This document shows, piece by piece, positions 11,239 through 23,159 of a DNA stretch of 64,000 bases (within the stretch, counting starts at the first letter, position 1; each line of letters begins with the position of its first letter). The DNA is taken from positions 18,620,159 through 18,684,158 of the forward strand of contig OX393580.1 of the NCBI GenBank assembly GCA_947652605.1, in the 5' to 3' direction. The stretch is from Elmis aenea (taxonomy: Eukaryota > Arthropoda > Insecta > Coleoptera > Elmidae). A program made the translations under genes and the position numbers. The notes under the pieces are model-generated. The model ran no database searches and was not told the origin of the DNA. It saw nothing but the letters and a program-made list of their open reading frames with translations.

Positions 11239-13788
11239 CCTCTCTAACGGCACGAGCCGATTTGAGAAATGCGCTTCTCGCTGGCACGTTACTTTTGACG
11301 CGAGCGAGTATATACGTCATTGCCATTACGGAAAAAATTTGACGTCATATCCATTATGTGATTTATACTTTATTAATATATTTTTATTTATTCAACTAAT
11401 CAATTCATATGTGTTTCTAAAAGCTATTCAACTGTTTTGTTACCTTTTGTTTCTATATTATTCAATTTTGGCCCGTAAAATTAAATGAAATTTTGAGCTT
11501 TTCGATGTTTTATTGTTGTTGTTATAATAATATAATAAATAATAATCAAATATAAAATGAACATTCTAAAATAATATAACAAAAAAAAATATTTAGTTGA
11601 AACGGCAAATATAAAATAAACAAATTTGGCAAAATAAACTATAATTTTTAAAAGCTTAATATAACAACTTGCTTACAAGAAATAGATAATTTCGTCCTAC
11701 AAAAACATTCATTTTCATTAAATACTTCACTTAATTACAGAACTGTCGAAAACGATGAGAAAACGGTCTCAAGATGGACCTCCAGATGCTCAAACATTAT
11801 TGCTTAATCTTTGGTATATGTCCTAAAACATGGCGCTGGGCAAAGGCCAGCTGCACAGTCTTGGCACCAATATCTGGACTCTTTTCGTATGCCGTTTTCG
11901 TAGCACACAATGCATCGTCTTGTCGGTTTTTGTTTTTTTTGACTCGGTGGTATAATATCAGGAAAATGTCGTTCTAAAAGCCTAGATGGTTTAGGTGTTT
12001 TTGAGCGTCGTTCAGCATTCTCCATTTTTTCAGCGTATTTTTCCACAATGCTCTCGCCAAGATCCAAATGAAAATTCAATCTATTTTTTTTTCCTCCAAG
12101 GTGTCGATAAATTTTGTAACTGTTTAGAACAGACAAATCAAGAAAATGGCGAAAAATCTTCATGTAATATTTTTTAAGTCTATTTCTTGAAGTTGCATAA
12201 AAGTGTAAATGATTATCACTCAAATCGACACCGCCCATCTTTGAGTTATAGTCCAATACAACTGAAGGCTTTTCTACCAAATTTCCTCCTTTTGATGTTA
12301 CCGATTCTCTTGATTCATCATGTATAGAACTGGCCATAATTATTTCTTTTTTGTCCATCCATTTTATGCCCAAGGTGCATCAATAGGTGCATTTATTTGA
12401 TCAGGCTCATTTTCAGATTCACGTTCTGAATCTAAGTCACTGTCGTCTCCGCTATCTTCTAATTCCTCTGATAAACTCCAATCATCAGTATCCGAATTCT
12501 CATTAGTCGCGTTCAGCCGACGTAACAGTTACGGAGCTGCTCCGAAAACGTTGCCTGGCAACAACCGCTACTTTCCCGCTACTTCACAACAGTTGGGTAA
12601 CGGTCGCCATGTTTGGGAGCGCAGTTTGTATCCGCTACTTTACGGAGCAAATAGTGAGCGAAGCGTGTTTGAACTTACAGTAGTTTATTTTATATCTTGT
12701 TTTGTGTTTTATGTATGGAGAAAAGAATTGCAAAAAGAAAAAAATGAGTTATTGCGAAAGTTTTTAGATCAAAACAAACAATAAATGTTATGTTACTTGA
12801 TGATAAATTGTTAAATGAATTGTTTATGTTCAAAAATTATTGAAAGCGTAGCTGCTATGATAGGTTGATAGGTAAAAATATAAATGAAATATGTATGACT
12901 TTTTTTTTTGGAATCGCATTGAATGTGATAGATAAACAATAAGAAATCATTAAAGTCGAATTATTTATGCTTTTAAAGTGATAAAAAGTTGAGGTACGGT
13001 TAAAATATAGGCAAAAGTTTGTTTCGTCATTTATAAGTTTACAGTTTTGTTTATATAAGAAAAAAGACACTTGAAAATTTAGCATAACTTTAAAATTGGA
13101 ACTACTTCACTTTAGCGGCAGTTGTCGAAAATTGATAAAATTTTGTGGGTTAATAAAACTAGACTTGCTTGTACTTATTTTGTAATTATTCAAGGTCATC
13201 AATATCTCCACGACGCACCATGTTTGTTAGTGGTCAGGCAAAAACACTTTTTTAATTTAAAAGTGTAGTTTCTAAGCGCTGCAAGCAACTTTATTTACTA
13301 AAGAAAAGCTTCCTGTATTCAGAAATGTTGAATAATTGCAGAAAACGTAAAAATATAGCGCACAATAACACTTCGAAAAAAGGCGGGAAAAACATTCGCT
13401 TTACTACGCAATCCGTGGGAAAGGGTTAAAACTTTATTAAAAATATAGCTGTCTAAAAGTGAAGAAATATACAATTTAAAATTATATAATACAGTTTATT
13501 AGATATCTATAAGAATACAAATTTACTTACCAATAAATAAACGTATCCAACAGGAAAGGGATGTTCCGCGCTTCATCAACGCTGCCGATCAAATGAACAC
13601 GACCAGACACGTGCGACTCATGTCAAATGCGTACAATACACCACTTGTTATGATAGATATGCACAAGCGGACCTACTCGTCATAGCCAAGAAAATAAGCG
13701 CGAATTTGTAGTTTGCGAATATATTCGTCATGGTCAATACGATGCGACTTTCCCATGACGAATATATACGTCATATACGCTAAAGAGG
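11239..13788. mobile_element. piggyBac-type element 2, internally deleted
   Basis: Inserted at TTAA (11235-11238 and 13789-13792) inside a foldback element; the left arm of that element shows the matching unduplicated TTAA. Ends are CCTCTCTAACGGCACG and the complement of CCTCTTTAGCGTATATG. The motif TATATACGTCAT occurs near both ends and may be a transposase-binding repeat. The transposase on the minus strand has lost its middle. The 3' half (about 12540-13788) is AT-rich with no recognised gene. Confidence 0.88.
11804..12520 (-). pseudogene. piggyBac transposase, N-terminus fused by deletion to C-terminus
   Basis: Reading from 12520 downward, an acidic N-terminal stretch (NENSDTDDWSLSEELEDSGD) is typical of piggyBac proteins. 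It ends at a stop near 12365, where a different frame continues with WMDKKEIIMASSIHDES. The catalytic third Asp lies in YNSKMGGVDLSD, followed by the insertion/bundle region and a cysteine-rich zinc-binding tail (RRCIVCYENGIRKESRYWC, then QDCAAGLC) to the stop at 11804. The first two catalytic Asp are missing, so this copy cannot encode active transposase. The 190-residue C-terminal frame is intact, suggesting a recent deletion. Confidence 0.85.
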
Positions 13789-14012
13789 TTAAGAACCTGA
13801 ATATACAACTTTGCCCTAATTTAATCGAAGTTGTAACTCGTACCGCTCACGAGATCCCCATAGTGGTCCTCGAAAAACGAGAACCCTGTATATGTTTTGG
13901 GACACTGTATCTGTCGTCACGATAATTGAAATATAATTTATATTTTATTTATTATGTAAATATACCTGAGTATTATCATAAATAAATATTATTAAAATAA
14001 AGGTTGTTGAAC

Positions 14013-14252
14013 TAGGGACCTGAACTGCAAACAATAACGATTCAGTTCCGGTTCGATAAACTTTAACTTTTTGGTTTACGTCCCGAACCACCGGTTTTTA
14101 TTTTATAATACTTCAGTAACCGGTTCGGCGGCAACGATTCAGTTCCAGTTCTGGTTCAATGCAAAATATGATGACAATGCATATTTATAAATGGAACTGC
14201 CTGAAATGTTTTAAATAAAAGGTTCAGTTCCGGTACACGGTTCGGGTCCCTG
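14013..14252. mobile_element. hAT-type MITE
   Basis: Ends TAGGGACCTGAAC and the complement of CAGGGACCCGAACC; interior rich in GGTTCAGTTCCGGTTC-like repeats in both orientations. The flanks TGTTGAAC and CTTTGAAC match at 6 of 8 positions, consistent with an aged 8-bp duplication. Confidence 0.6.
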
Positions 14253-14508
14253 CTTTGAACTCAATAAATCGTCAATAATTATTATTGCGCAGAAAACCCA
14301 AAAACAAACCAAATAGATACACATCCTTAATAAAAGTAATATATTAACAAAATAGTACAAGATAATCCACCAACAATATTTTTAGGCTACTTAGTTTATA
14401 ATCACTGTTAAAAAAACATACGCCTTTCTTTACAAGACAAATAAAAGCTTCAAGGTAGATTAGTTTTAAAATTGGTGCAATAAGATTTTAATATAAAATA
14501 AATATAAA

Positions 14509-15304
14509 TTACAACAGACTACAATAACTCGCACAACTCGAGTGGCTAGCGTGATCTTTATCTCCAATATGAAAGTTGCCGTCGGGCGAATACGACTCCC
14601 AAAGTCCAGGGGTTTGTATAATCTAATCAAAAAATTTGAAGCTCAAATACAATCCTTGGTTTTTAAAATGAAGGCATTTTTTATTTGATACTCTTACCTT
14701 TTGCACTAGTTCCTCAAAGGCACACTGTACTCCATCTTTAGTTTTAGCGCTAGCTTCGATAAATAACGTTTGATGTCGTCTCGCAAATTTCATACCCTCC
14801 TCCCTGCTCACTTCTCTGCTTTCCTGAAAAAAATTCAACATTAAAAGGAACGTTTTAAAACTAATTCAACTTACAGCATCTATTTTGTTGCCAACAATCA
14901 TTTTTATAATATTGCTTTTGGTAGAGTATGTTTCTAATTCATTTAACCATGTTTCCAGTTTCGTGAAACTTGCATAATTTGTTACATCATACACTAATAT
15001 AGCTCCCTGAGCGTCTCTGTAATAAGACGGTGTTAACGTCCGAAACCGTTCCTGACCTGCAGTATCCCATATCGCTAATTTGACTGTATTTCCATCGACC
15101 GTAAGCCTTTTCGTTTTAAAATCAACGCCGATTGTTAACGTCTGTTCAGGGTCAAAGTTATCTTCCGTAAAACGCAGCAGAAGACTGCAAAAATTAATTA
15201 TAAATACGCTTTGAATTTTGTAACACTTGTACTCACCTTGATTTACCTACGCCACTTTCGCCAATGATTAAAATTTTTAAAGTTGTTAAAATTTCTTCAT
15301 CCAT
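14509..15304 (-). CDS. Rab18: Ras-related GTPase Rab18
   Basis: Rab18 is a small GTPase of the ER and lipid-droplet surface. Four exons join in phase: 15237-15304, 14875-15184, 14698-14823, 14509-14622, coding for 205 residues, the normal size. Visible motifs: P-loop GESGVGKSS, switch region [24 protein letters not shown] for guanine specificity, EASAK, and the Rab18 hallmark [20 protein letters not shown]. The protein ends CSLL, a CaaX box with a single cysteine expected to be geranylgeranylated, as in vertebrate Rab18 (CSVL) and unlike double-cysteine Rabs. The start [15 protein letters not shown] aligns with the family N-terminus. No defect seen. Confidence 0.96.
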
Positions 15305-15829
15305 GTCTGTTTAACATAAATTATTTTCAAAATATATCAATCTAATGACTAGATAATGAATGTAAGTTATATGCAGTGTTTAAAAAATTTATGACGTATA
15401 TAAATATTTTAAATAGTTAAACGTATAAATTAAGCTGTTAATTTTTAATTCACTTGGAAAAACACTTCCTACGCACTTAATTTTCGTTTGATAGCTGACA
15501 CAATAACATAACGTCAAGGTTTAAATTGTCAATTATGAGTAATATCCATGACAGCTAGTGTCCATCGACTTCTCATTGGATACAAGGCATATGTAATACA
15601 ACGTCCAAATTCCTATTTTTGTTTTTAATTCATACATGCTTGAAAAACTTTTTTAGTCCAAATTGGGAATATAAACAGGTTAGGGACAGGCGCTGAACAA
15701 CTTTCTATTGGCTGAGGTGTATATACGGTCGAGTTTCGCTTGCCACTAGGCTGCGCCCTCCAGATTTTAAACAGTTTGCATGGAGAACATAGGCGAATAT
15801 ACATTACACACACGGTCTACTACACAGGT

Positions 15830-16060
15830 TAGGAAGATAGAATACGAAGTGCCTAGGTAACTGCTTGTGCAGTATTGCTGCGCCATCTCGTCCATGTCTT
15901 AGTGAACTAAATTAAGCGGGACTTTCGAAAGTCGACACAGCTTCAAACCACAGAACATAGCTACTATAGAACACGAAGTTCCTAAGTAACGACTGGTCCC
16001 GTACATCGCCATCCCTTGTCAGGTAGGTGTACTAAAACGCGATAATTTTGAACGCTCCTG
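15830..16060. repeat. Two tandem copies of a repeat of about 130 bp
   Basis: The order GAATACGAAGTGCCTAGGTAAC ... CGCCATC ... ACTAAA at about 15838 recurs at about 15968 as GAACACGAAGTTCCTAAGTAAC ... CGCCATC ... ACTAAAA. Related pieces (GCCNTN5-10GTCNNNTAG-type, ending ACTAAA) recur near 17640 and 19250, on either side of the two transposase-like fragments. They may be ends or solo copies of one old element; I cannot name it. Confidence 0.5.
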
Positions 16061-16570
16061 TGATTTGATTTTTAATGTTTTTGAGAATCACAATTACTAT
16101 TTAATTTTGCTGCCAAAGATGTTAACTGAATAGTAAGTCTTAATGTTTTTTTAAGGAATTTTTACAAAATGACCAAATCTTCAAAATTAACATTAAGACT
16201 CACAATAAATAAACCCTTTCGGGAGCAAAAGTGAATAGTAATTAATTGCTTGCGAAATTTAAAGAATAGTGATGCAATCATGCAATAAAACAATAAATAA
16301 TATAACATACATATATTGCAAAAATGAGACACAATACAATACATAATAGCATAATACAATAATTATATAATACGTACAATAAATACACAATCCAACAAAA
16401 TATTACAAACATAATCCTATGCAACTCTGCCCAATTTTTAAATAAAATGTGCGCCTTTTGCATACAATTTGGACTAACAGAGACCTTCTGCTTTGTATTT
16501 TCCAATTTATTTAGTTTATTTATGTATTTATGGATTAAAAAATTGCAAAAATTGGATATATGGTTTTAAT

Positions 16571-17000
16571 TTAAATTATCAGTATGACATGATTAATCAT
16601 CCAAACAGAAAATCTACATGGTTTTTTACAATAATAAAATGTAGTAAAACTAAAAATGTAAAATTGAAGGCAGTAAAAAATTAGCATAGTCATTATCAAA
16701 TACCACTTACAATGTTGATTAAATAAATAGAACAATACTTGGTCGTTAAGTCTAACATTTCCATCTTTTTTTAAATTAATAAATGCATGTGCAACAAAAA
16801 GTTCATTTGGATGTAAAATATTGAGCAAACAAACTGCAGTTTAAAAATTTGGGTAATACATTTGTTTAATATGTAATAAAACCACTCATATAATTGCAGA
16901 CACCAGACAGTTCCAAAGATTTCGTTGCTTCAAAATTTTCAGCAGGCGGGTATCAATCCCAATCCTTAGGTTCTGGAGTTGTGCGAATTGGACAATCTTA
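16571..17000 (-). pseudogene. Transposase-like remnant, copy 1 (possibly THAP/P-element type)
   Basis: Reading down from 17000, broken frames give PEPKDWD, then KSLELSG, YMSGFI and ILHPNELFVAHAFINLKK. The same string, less damaged, appears at 18528-18896 on the same strand. The pattern LELA--YVS-FI---L---C--C resembles the C-terminal part of THAP9/P-element-type transposases, but I am not sure of this. Stops and frame changes show it is dead. Confidence 0.4.
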
Positions 17001-17110
17001 AAGAAATGCGGGCTACGGGCTGTTTACAAGTTCATTGTTAAAAGTTAATAATTCTAGCCATTTTCATACTTGCAAAACGGTACATGTATCTGTTATACAT
17101 TCGGTATAAG

Positions 17111-17305
17111 CAGAGGCGGATTATAGTCGGTTGAGGCCCCGGGCGCAGAAGAAAATATTGGCCCCCTTAAAGAGAGAGAGACCGGGAAAATAAAAATACA
17201 TGTAAACCATATTTTTAAATAAATAAAGTTGGGGTTTTGCGGGGCCCTTCAGAAGTCGGGGCCCAGGGCACGCGCCCGGTGCGTCCGCCGTTAAATCCGC
17301 CTCTG
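17111..17305. mobile_element. hAT-type MITE with exact 8-bp duplication
   Basis: Ends CAGAGGCGGATT and the complement of CAGAGGCGGATTTAACG, flanked by GGTATAAG at 17103-17110 and 17306-17313. Interior carries GGCCCCGGGCGC and its inverted counterpart. 195 bp, non-coding. Confidence 0.92.
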
Positions 17306-18527
17306 GGTATAAGATTAAGTTTGCTTCACTTTTTTATTACCCGTAGCCGGTTTTCCTTAAAATTGCCGCGTGTATTCTATTACCCTTGACTATAATACCT
17401 AAGGATATTATAGTCAAGGCTATTACTATAAAATGTAAATGATCACATTTAAATAATTTCCAGGCTGATAAAGATTAATAATAAAAAGTATTACGTAACT
17501 CACCTTTCTGTGCTCAACTTCCAACAATATTTTATTTTCACTTGACACAATACACCTTGATCAAATTTGAAATTATTTTGTTGAATACCGGTAAAATTGT
17601 TTTCTACTTTAAAAATTAATATTTTTTCAAATCAGCGCCTTGCCGTGTCAGGTAGGCAAACTAAAAGCCTAAGGAACACGCTGTCCTATGCCGCTTCGGG
17701 TACCCTGTTCAAAACTTCAAATAAATTCACTATTAAAAGTTACTAATAGTAACTATATGTAAAGATGATGAAATAAAAGAAAAAATTATAATTATAAATT
17801 TATTAATAAGCAATATAAAGATTGAAAAAACATTGCACAATTAATTATAAAACACACCATCAATATAAATAAAAATAATATAAATTATTACAGTAAACGT
17901 AGTTTATTGTGATCACCTTCATTAAATGATTATATTAAACAGCGATTGTAATAACAAAAAATTAGAAATATATAATCTACACGTGAGAAAAACAAAAACA
18001 AAATATACAAAGTATGTGTTTAGATATGTTTTTGCTTACCAAATGAACAAAATAAAATTAAAAAATCTGGATAATTTAGGTTTTAATTGTTGTTTAAGTA
18101 CCAAGGAATACACAATAACATAAATGCATCAAAAAGTGACTCTAATATTAGAAATTATGATTCTAATAAACGATTATTATAATTTCAACGTATTAAATTA
18201 GATTCCGTAACATGGTTGATTTTAATGCCAGTGATCACAGTATTAAGCGCTTACTGTATTACAAAAAATACTTAAAATTAAAAATTTACAATCGCTTACG
18301 CAATCTCTTGTCATAAGTAATGTGTGCTGCCTTTGCCATCTAGATTAACAGGCAAACTCTGCTTTCCTAACATGACCCCATTTAGTTTATTAATATAATT
18401 GAAAATGAAAAGTCTGCAAAAATTTGATTAAAGAGTTTCAATCAAATCTTCGCGATGAATGCATTTTTCAAATGGAAAACTCACATGATAAACAACAAAA
18501 GATTTTAACATCACTGAAATTTGTTTT
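17306..18527. other. Gene-free stretch with degraded repeat
   Basis: AT-rich sequence with a fragment of the ACTAAA-type repeat near 17640-17710 and no convincing gene. Short open frames here have low-complexity, lysine- and asparagine-rich translations and no recognisable domain. Confidence 0.5.
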
Positions 18528-18896
18528 TTATATAAAATATACGGTAATAAAAAAATTGACATCATTGTATATAGAATGTAAACATGAAATAAATTTGTCC
18601 GAACAATAATTCAGCTGAACTTCCTCGTCATATTGTTTTAAATCCACAAATGCATGTGCAACGGAAAGTTCACCTGAATGTAAAATATTAGCTAAACATA
18701 CCCTGCAGTCTACAAATTTTAGGATGCACTTAAAAATGAAGTCACTAACATAGTCAATCGCAGCCAACTCTAATGGTTTGGCTTTGTCGAAGGTTTCGGG
18801 CACAAAAGGTGGTACCCAATCCTCAGGCTCGGGTGACTGTTGGACCCCTTGAGTGTTGTAGTGGAATGAGGAAGCTTTGACAATTATCAGCTTCAC
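18528..18896 (-). pseudogene. Transposase-like remnant, copy 2 (possibly THAP/P-element type)
   Basis: A 122-codon open frame contains SPEPEDWVPPFVPETF, KPLELAAIDYVSDFIFKC, then FVDCRVCLANILHSGELSVA. The two cysteines of DCRVC and the preceding hydrophobic block resemble the segment that follows the RNase-H core in THAP9-like transposases; the assignment is tentative. It matches the more decayed copy at 16571-17000 in the same orientation about 1.9 kb away, so both may belong to one duplicated element. Confidence 0.45.
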
Positions 18897-19387
18897 AATT
18901 GGATCCTGGTGAATGTATCCTGGAAAAATTGTTTATGATTAACGTTTTGAAATAAGGCCTAAAAGCTGAACACGTTACATTTACATTTCGGACACCAAAA
19001 ACATTATATAATAAACAAAAACAATACAAACACTTACCCTTTTATACCATCTTTTCAATTTCGTTAACGGCAAGTTACATTTGAAACGATTTCTTGGTTT
19101 CCAGATTTGAGAATCCATTCCACATTTCCTAGAACTATTTATAATCTCTTAGGAATAAATATGTAGAATGCAACAAGCGTTAAATATATTCGATTTCTGT
19201 TTTGTGATGTAAGATTGTCTTCTTTGCTAAAATTTCAACTTTTTATGTAGCGCCATCTTCACCATGTCTTAAAGAACTAAAAACGTATAAAAAAAGTGAC
19301 GGCACAAGGTCGTGTATCCCGCTTCGCATACCCTGGTTAGGAAGCCTGTCAAAAAATTTGGAACTTTTTGACATTAGTTTCCCCTAG

Positions 19388-19641
19388 GTGGCGATAAGTC
19401 TAAGAACCATTCGCCACAAAAATCCGTAAGATGGCGATTGAGTTTAAGAACACATTTTGAACAAAAGTAACTTAAAAATTCGGTTAAAACATTTTTATAC
19501 ACATCATCTGATTGATTAAATGTGAATTTTTTAAGCGAAAGCTTTTTAATCTTGCTGTGTCAAAATCTTGTGCACGAACCGGTTCTTAGACTTATTGCCA
19601 TCTAGCGATAATTTATGGCGAACGGTTCTTAGACTTATCGC
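19388..19641. repeat. 27-bp inverted repeat with direct sub-repeat
   Basis: GGCGATAAGTCTAAGAACC... at 19388 pairs with its complement ending at 19641 with one mismatch in 27. Between them, near 19577, a second copy of GGTTCTTAGACTTATTGCC lies in the same orientation as the right arm. Probably the end of an old transposon (15.8-19.7 kb region); element boundaries could not be fixed. Confidence 0.5.
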
Positions 19642-20062
19642 CATCTGTGGGATAATTTACCGAACTAGTTACCGGCCTCAGTCGGTTTTATATGGTAGTT
19701 TCCCAACCTGTGTAGTAGACTGTGATTACAGATTATATTTTTTTCTTGCGTGTTCAGAGTGTTTTAAGTGTGATCCAAAACTTTAAGACATTAGTGATAG
19801 TTGTGTAAGTTATTACCATACGTAAATTTCATAAGTTAAGATAAATACAATGATTTTTTAAATTTTTAAGAAAATGTGCATTGTAATTATTTGTCTACAT
19901 CAATTTAATGGCAATGATTGGAATTAATAATGTAATTTTGTCATAAAATATGAAATTAAATTGATGAATCTATACTCCTCAGTTGCTCATTGGACATTAA
20001 AACAGGAATTAAGTAAACAATTGTTTGCAACTTAATTATCACAATTAATTAAAGATGCTTAA

Positions 20063-21083
20063 AGGTGGGTACACACACAACTGCAAGCTTGACAAGCATG
20101 CATGATCAATCATTTTGTTCAAGCATGCACAATTTGCCCTTCGCCACCATACGGTACAAGCATGCTTAAACAAGCGTTAGTTTGTGTTTGGAATATGTCG
20201 AGCTCGGACGACGATGCGCTCGCTTTGGCTGCTTTTGTCCTTGTGTACAAGAAAAAAACGCAAAAGAAACGTGGTGTGTGGTGTAGACTGGTTAATGAGA
20301 AGGAAAACTTATTCCCACATTAACTTACTGAGTGAGTTGAAGATATATTCGCGTGATTTGCATAACTTTCTCAGAATGAATGAAAAGAATTTTGGGGGTC
20401 AACCCCCCCCCCATAGGTTCGCAATAAGTCATTGTAGAGCTGGAGAATTGTAAATTTTGTGCTAAAAAAAGGTCTTCGGCTCTTTTTACCGTTTATTAAC
20501 CCCCCCCTTGATGAAACATCCTGCTGCTAAAAAACAAAGAGCGGTGACCTAAAAAAATAGGTCCTCAGCTCTTTTTTGCGTTTATTAACCCCCTCCATGG
20601 TAGCATCCTGCCTACGCCACTGCACCCCACGAAAGATTAACAGCAACATTACGATTTCTCGCGACTGGAAGGAGTTATGAGGACCTCAAATATTCGAACC
20701 ATAATTTCACCACAGGCACCAAGTCACATATTTCCTAAAACCTGCCATGCTATTTACAAGGTGCTGTAAATATGGCTGACTTTGGTATGCACATATGAAA
20801 TCTGCAAGCAATTCACGGTTTTTCATCTTTTTTCAATCGCTAGACATGATGTTAATACCCACAGACTGACGACTGACGTTCGCTTGACAAGCTTGCACAT
20901 CCTCGGTACACACCTTCAGTTTTGCTTGCGCCCGTGTGGCTTGTCAAGCATGCATAATCAAAATTCTATCAATCTTCAAGCAGCTTGTACAATCAAAATG
21001 ATGCTACAGACGCTCAAGCATGCTTGTACAAAATGATTGATCATGCATGCTTGTCAAGCTTGCAGTTGTGTGTGTACCCACCT
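20063..21083. mobile_element. PIF/Harbinger-type element with about 66-bp terminal inverted repeats
   Basis: Starts AGGTGGGTACACACACAACT and ends with its complement; the arms agree over about 66 bp with one mismatch. TAA flanks each side (20060-20062 and 21084-21086), the 3-bp target usual for Harbinger. The repeats are full of small palindromes (CAAGCTTG, GCATGC, TGATCA). The interior holds a nuclease N-terminal remnant and a duplicated segment of about 100 bp containing GAGCGGTGACC/CTCTTTTT and runs of C (about 20465-20600). The closeness of the arms suggests recent movement. Confidence 0.85.
20195..20390 (+). pseudogene. Harbinger (HARBI1-like) nuclease N-terminal remnant
   Basis: From ATG at 20195 one frame gives MSSSDDDALALAAFVLVYKK and then KRGVWCR; after a one-base shift the next frame continues WLMRR, then INLLSELKIYSRDLHNFLRM. 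This is the usual start of Harbinger nucleases (W-R-WL--R---G-Y--L--EL---D---Y--FLRM). The catalytic DDE region is absent. Confidence 0.7.
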
Positions 21084-21312
21084 TAATATTCATATCAACA
21101 CATTCATCTATATTGAAAAAGTATTGTGTGGCATAGAATTAGCTAAATTTTAGGATTACAATATAAATTTAAAGATAGCCGTTATTAAATAATTTTGTTA
21201 AGTTAGGTATTAGGATTCTTCATTTGATAAATATCATTGAATTAAAAATATTTTTGTCAACGAAAAAATAAAAAACATGTTATTACACGTCTTGTTTTTT
21301 ATTCCTTAAAAG

Positions 21313-21679
21313 CAGGGCTCGAAACTGAAAAAAAATTGGTTTACTGTAAAAAACCGATTTAACTTTTAAACCGGTTTTTGACATTGTTTAGAATAGGAAT
21401 GCAAATTATGAAAAGATATCTATTTATAATTTTATAATATATGTACAATCAAGCGTTCAGTAATGACTTCTGGTAAACGGTAAACTAATCGCGTTTGATA
21501 CAGATTATGTATTTTTTTAAAGCAATTTTTATTTAAAAAAAATGTTTAAAAAACCGGTTTTTAATTATTTGGGTTAAAGTTACCGTTTTTTGGCTAATTA
21601 AAATAACGTTTAGGTTAAAAATCACTTAGACAAAAAAAAAAAACGGGTAACCGGTTTAAAAAACCGATTTCTTACCCTG
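21313..21679. mobile_element. hAT-type MITE with AACCGGTTT repeats
   Basis: Ends CAGGGCTCGAAACTG and the complement of CAGGGTAAGAAATCGG, bordered by TTAAAAG and CTAAAAG. The interior repeats AAACCGGTTTTT and AAAACCGATTT in both orientations near each end. Non-coding. Confidence 0.65.
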
Positions 21680-22180
21680 CTAAAAGTAAGTACAGCAATA
21701 TATTGTTGCAACTATCGTACACACAAAAAACACTACTATTGCATGTGTTTTAAATTCTTTTATTTACACTGCGTACTGCGTGTATCATGAGTTGCATGCT
21801 TACAGTGGAAATACGTGCTCCGTAAAGGTTTTTTAATACGTTAATAGCTAAATAACAATTATTAACCCTTCATTTTACTCACTTATTAGTTTCTGTACTT
21901 ACTATTGTATCTATTTCCGCAAGCCAATTGAGTTTTTACCTTCAATTTTCGTTTAAAAATTGAATTATTGAAAGAAATCCTATATAATTCCATTGCCGCT
22001 ATTAGAAATTTGGAGGGTTTGTGAAGCTTGGCCATACCCTGTTATATAGAGGTATCCTAGTCTAAATATGCTTGCAATTGCTTATTTCAGCTCGATCTAT
22101 TTTTTTAAACATCTTGTCTAATCACCGATACTATGGGGCAAGCTCCTAGATCCTGTTGAGTTTTGTTAACTGTAACAAGT

Positions 22181-22345
22181 ATAGGTGGGTGATATATCGA
22201 TTTAATTTTGATATCAATATTTCGTGCTATGGAAAACAGAAATAAGGGCGAGGTTTTTTTTAGATCACCAGTTGCTTCAGTTTTTTACTAACTGTTTTAG
22301 CTCCTCGCCCCTTTTATATCGATATTTCGATATCGCCCACCCTAC
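22181..22345. mobile_element. hAT-type MITE with ATATCGAT termini
   Basis: Flanked by TAACAAGT at 22173-22180 and 22346-22353. Ends ATAGGTGGGTGATATATCGA and the complement of GTAGGGTGGGCGATATCGAA. 165 bp. This GGTGGGCGATATCGATA type of MITE is common in animal genomes. Confidence 0.85.
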
Positions 22346-22353
22346 TAACAAGT

Positions 22354-23159
22354 AATAATTCACCAGAAAAGCTACACACTCACGTAAAAAGTTAAAATGT
22401 CAGGTAAGCGAATAAAAACACGTTTTATATAATAACGATATATAGTAACAAACATTGTACAATAATTTTTCCTAAAAGTTACAAACGAACTTTTTAACTA
22501 AATTAACAAAAAATTTTCAATAGCAGATCAAAACATATTAAACATGTTGATACATCGATAATGCCCATACTTATAAAACGATAAATTTTAGTAATGAAAT
22601 GTTTTAAAGTACATGAGTTATTAGCATTGGTCAATATCGAACTATCAATTCTACCATAAAAAAAACTATGCTCATCCAACCATGTGTTCACTTTGGCTTC
22701 TTCTTCATTCAACTGTTACAAAAGTATTTCCAGCCAATTTAAAAATATGTAAAACGTTAAAACATTCGCACTAGGACACACCCACTAATAAACAAACTAC
22801 TATCAGCTCACAAACAATGGAAACTCGGCTGACAGTTTGACGAAATGATGCAACGAGTAAACTATTACTGCTGTTCTGGCATAGGCAATTTACTCTTACA
22901 TAGCCATAGAAATTAAATCGGCCCCGCCCTATCAAATCTTCAACAAAAAAAAAAACGAATGTACGATAAGTTTTCGAAAATTCGGCCGTAAAGTCAGTCA
23001 CACAAAAAACATTCGAGACGAAACGCAATTAAAAAAAAATAGGCATTTTCAAAAACTTGTCGACACATGACTTGTAATCCTTTATGAACGATAAAACTAA
23101 AAAGTACGTTCTAATGAATGCATGAGATATCGCAGTCTGAAGTAGGGAAGTTTCGGCTT
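22354..23159. other. Intergenic stretch downstream of Hsp60
   Basis: AT-rich. The 3' end of the Hsp60 transcript must fall in its right part. No other gene could be supported; an open frame at 22503-22712 (minus) is discussed under rejected items. Confidence 0.5.

Larger units (their letters stand above)
9930..13888. mobile_element. TA-flanked CAGGGTTCTCG foldback element carrying a piggyBac insertion
   Basis: Left end CAGGGTTCTCGTTTTTCG is matched by the inverted right end (CGAAAAACGAGAACCCTG), TA on both sides. The left arm runs to about 10490; its inverted partner runs from about 10770 to 11238 and resumes at 13793-13888 after the piggyBac element. The arms share long tracts such as AAAAGTGGATTTTTGTTTTT. 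Without the insertion it would be about 1.4 kb. Confidence 0.88.

Noticed and set aside
22503..22712. Minus-strand frame MNEEEAKVNTWLDEHSFF after a plausible acceptor
   Set aside because: It recalls the N-terminus of PDE5/11-type phosphodiesterases, but the similarity covers under 20 residues and no neighbouring exon with a GAF or catalytic domain exists.
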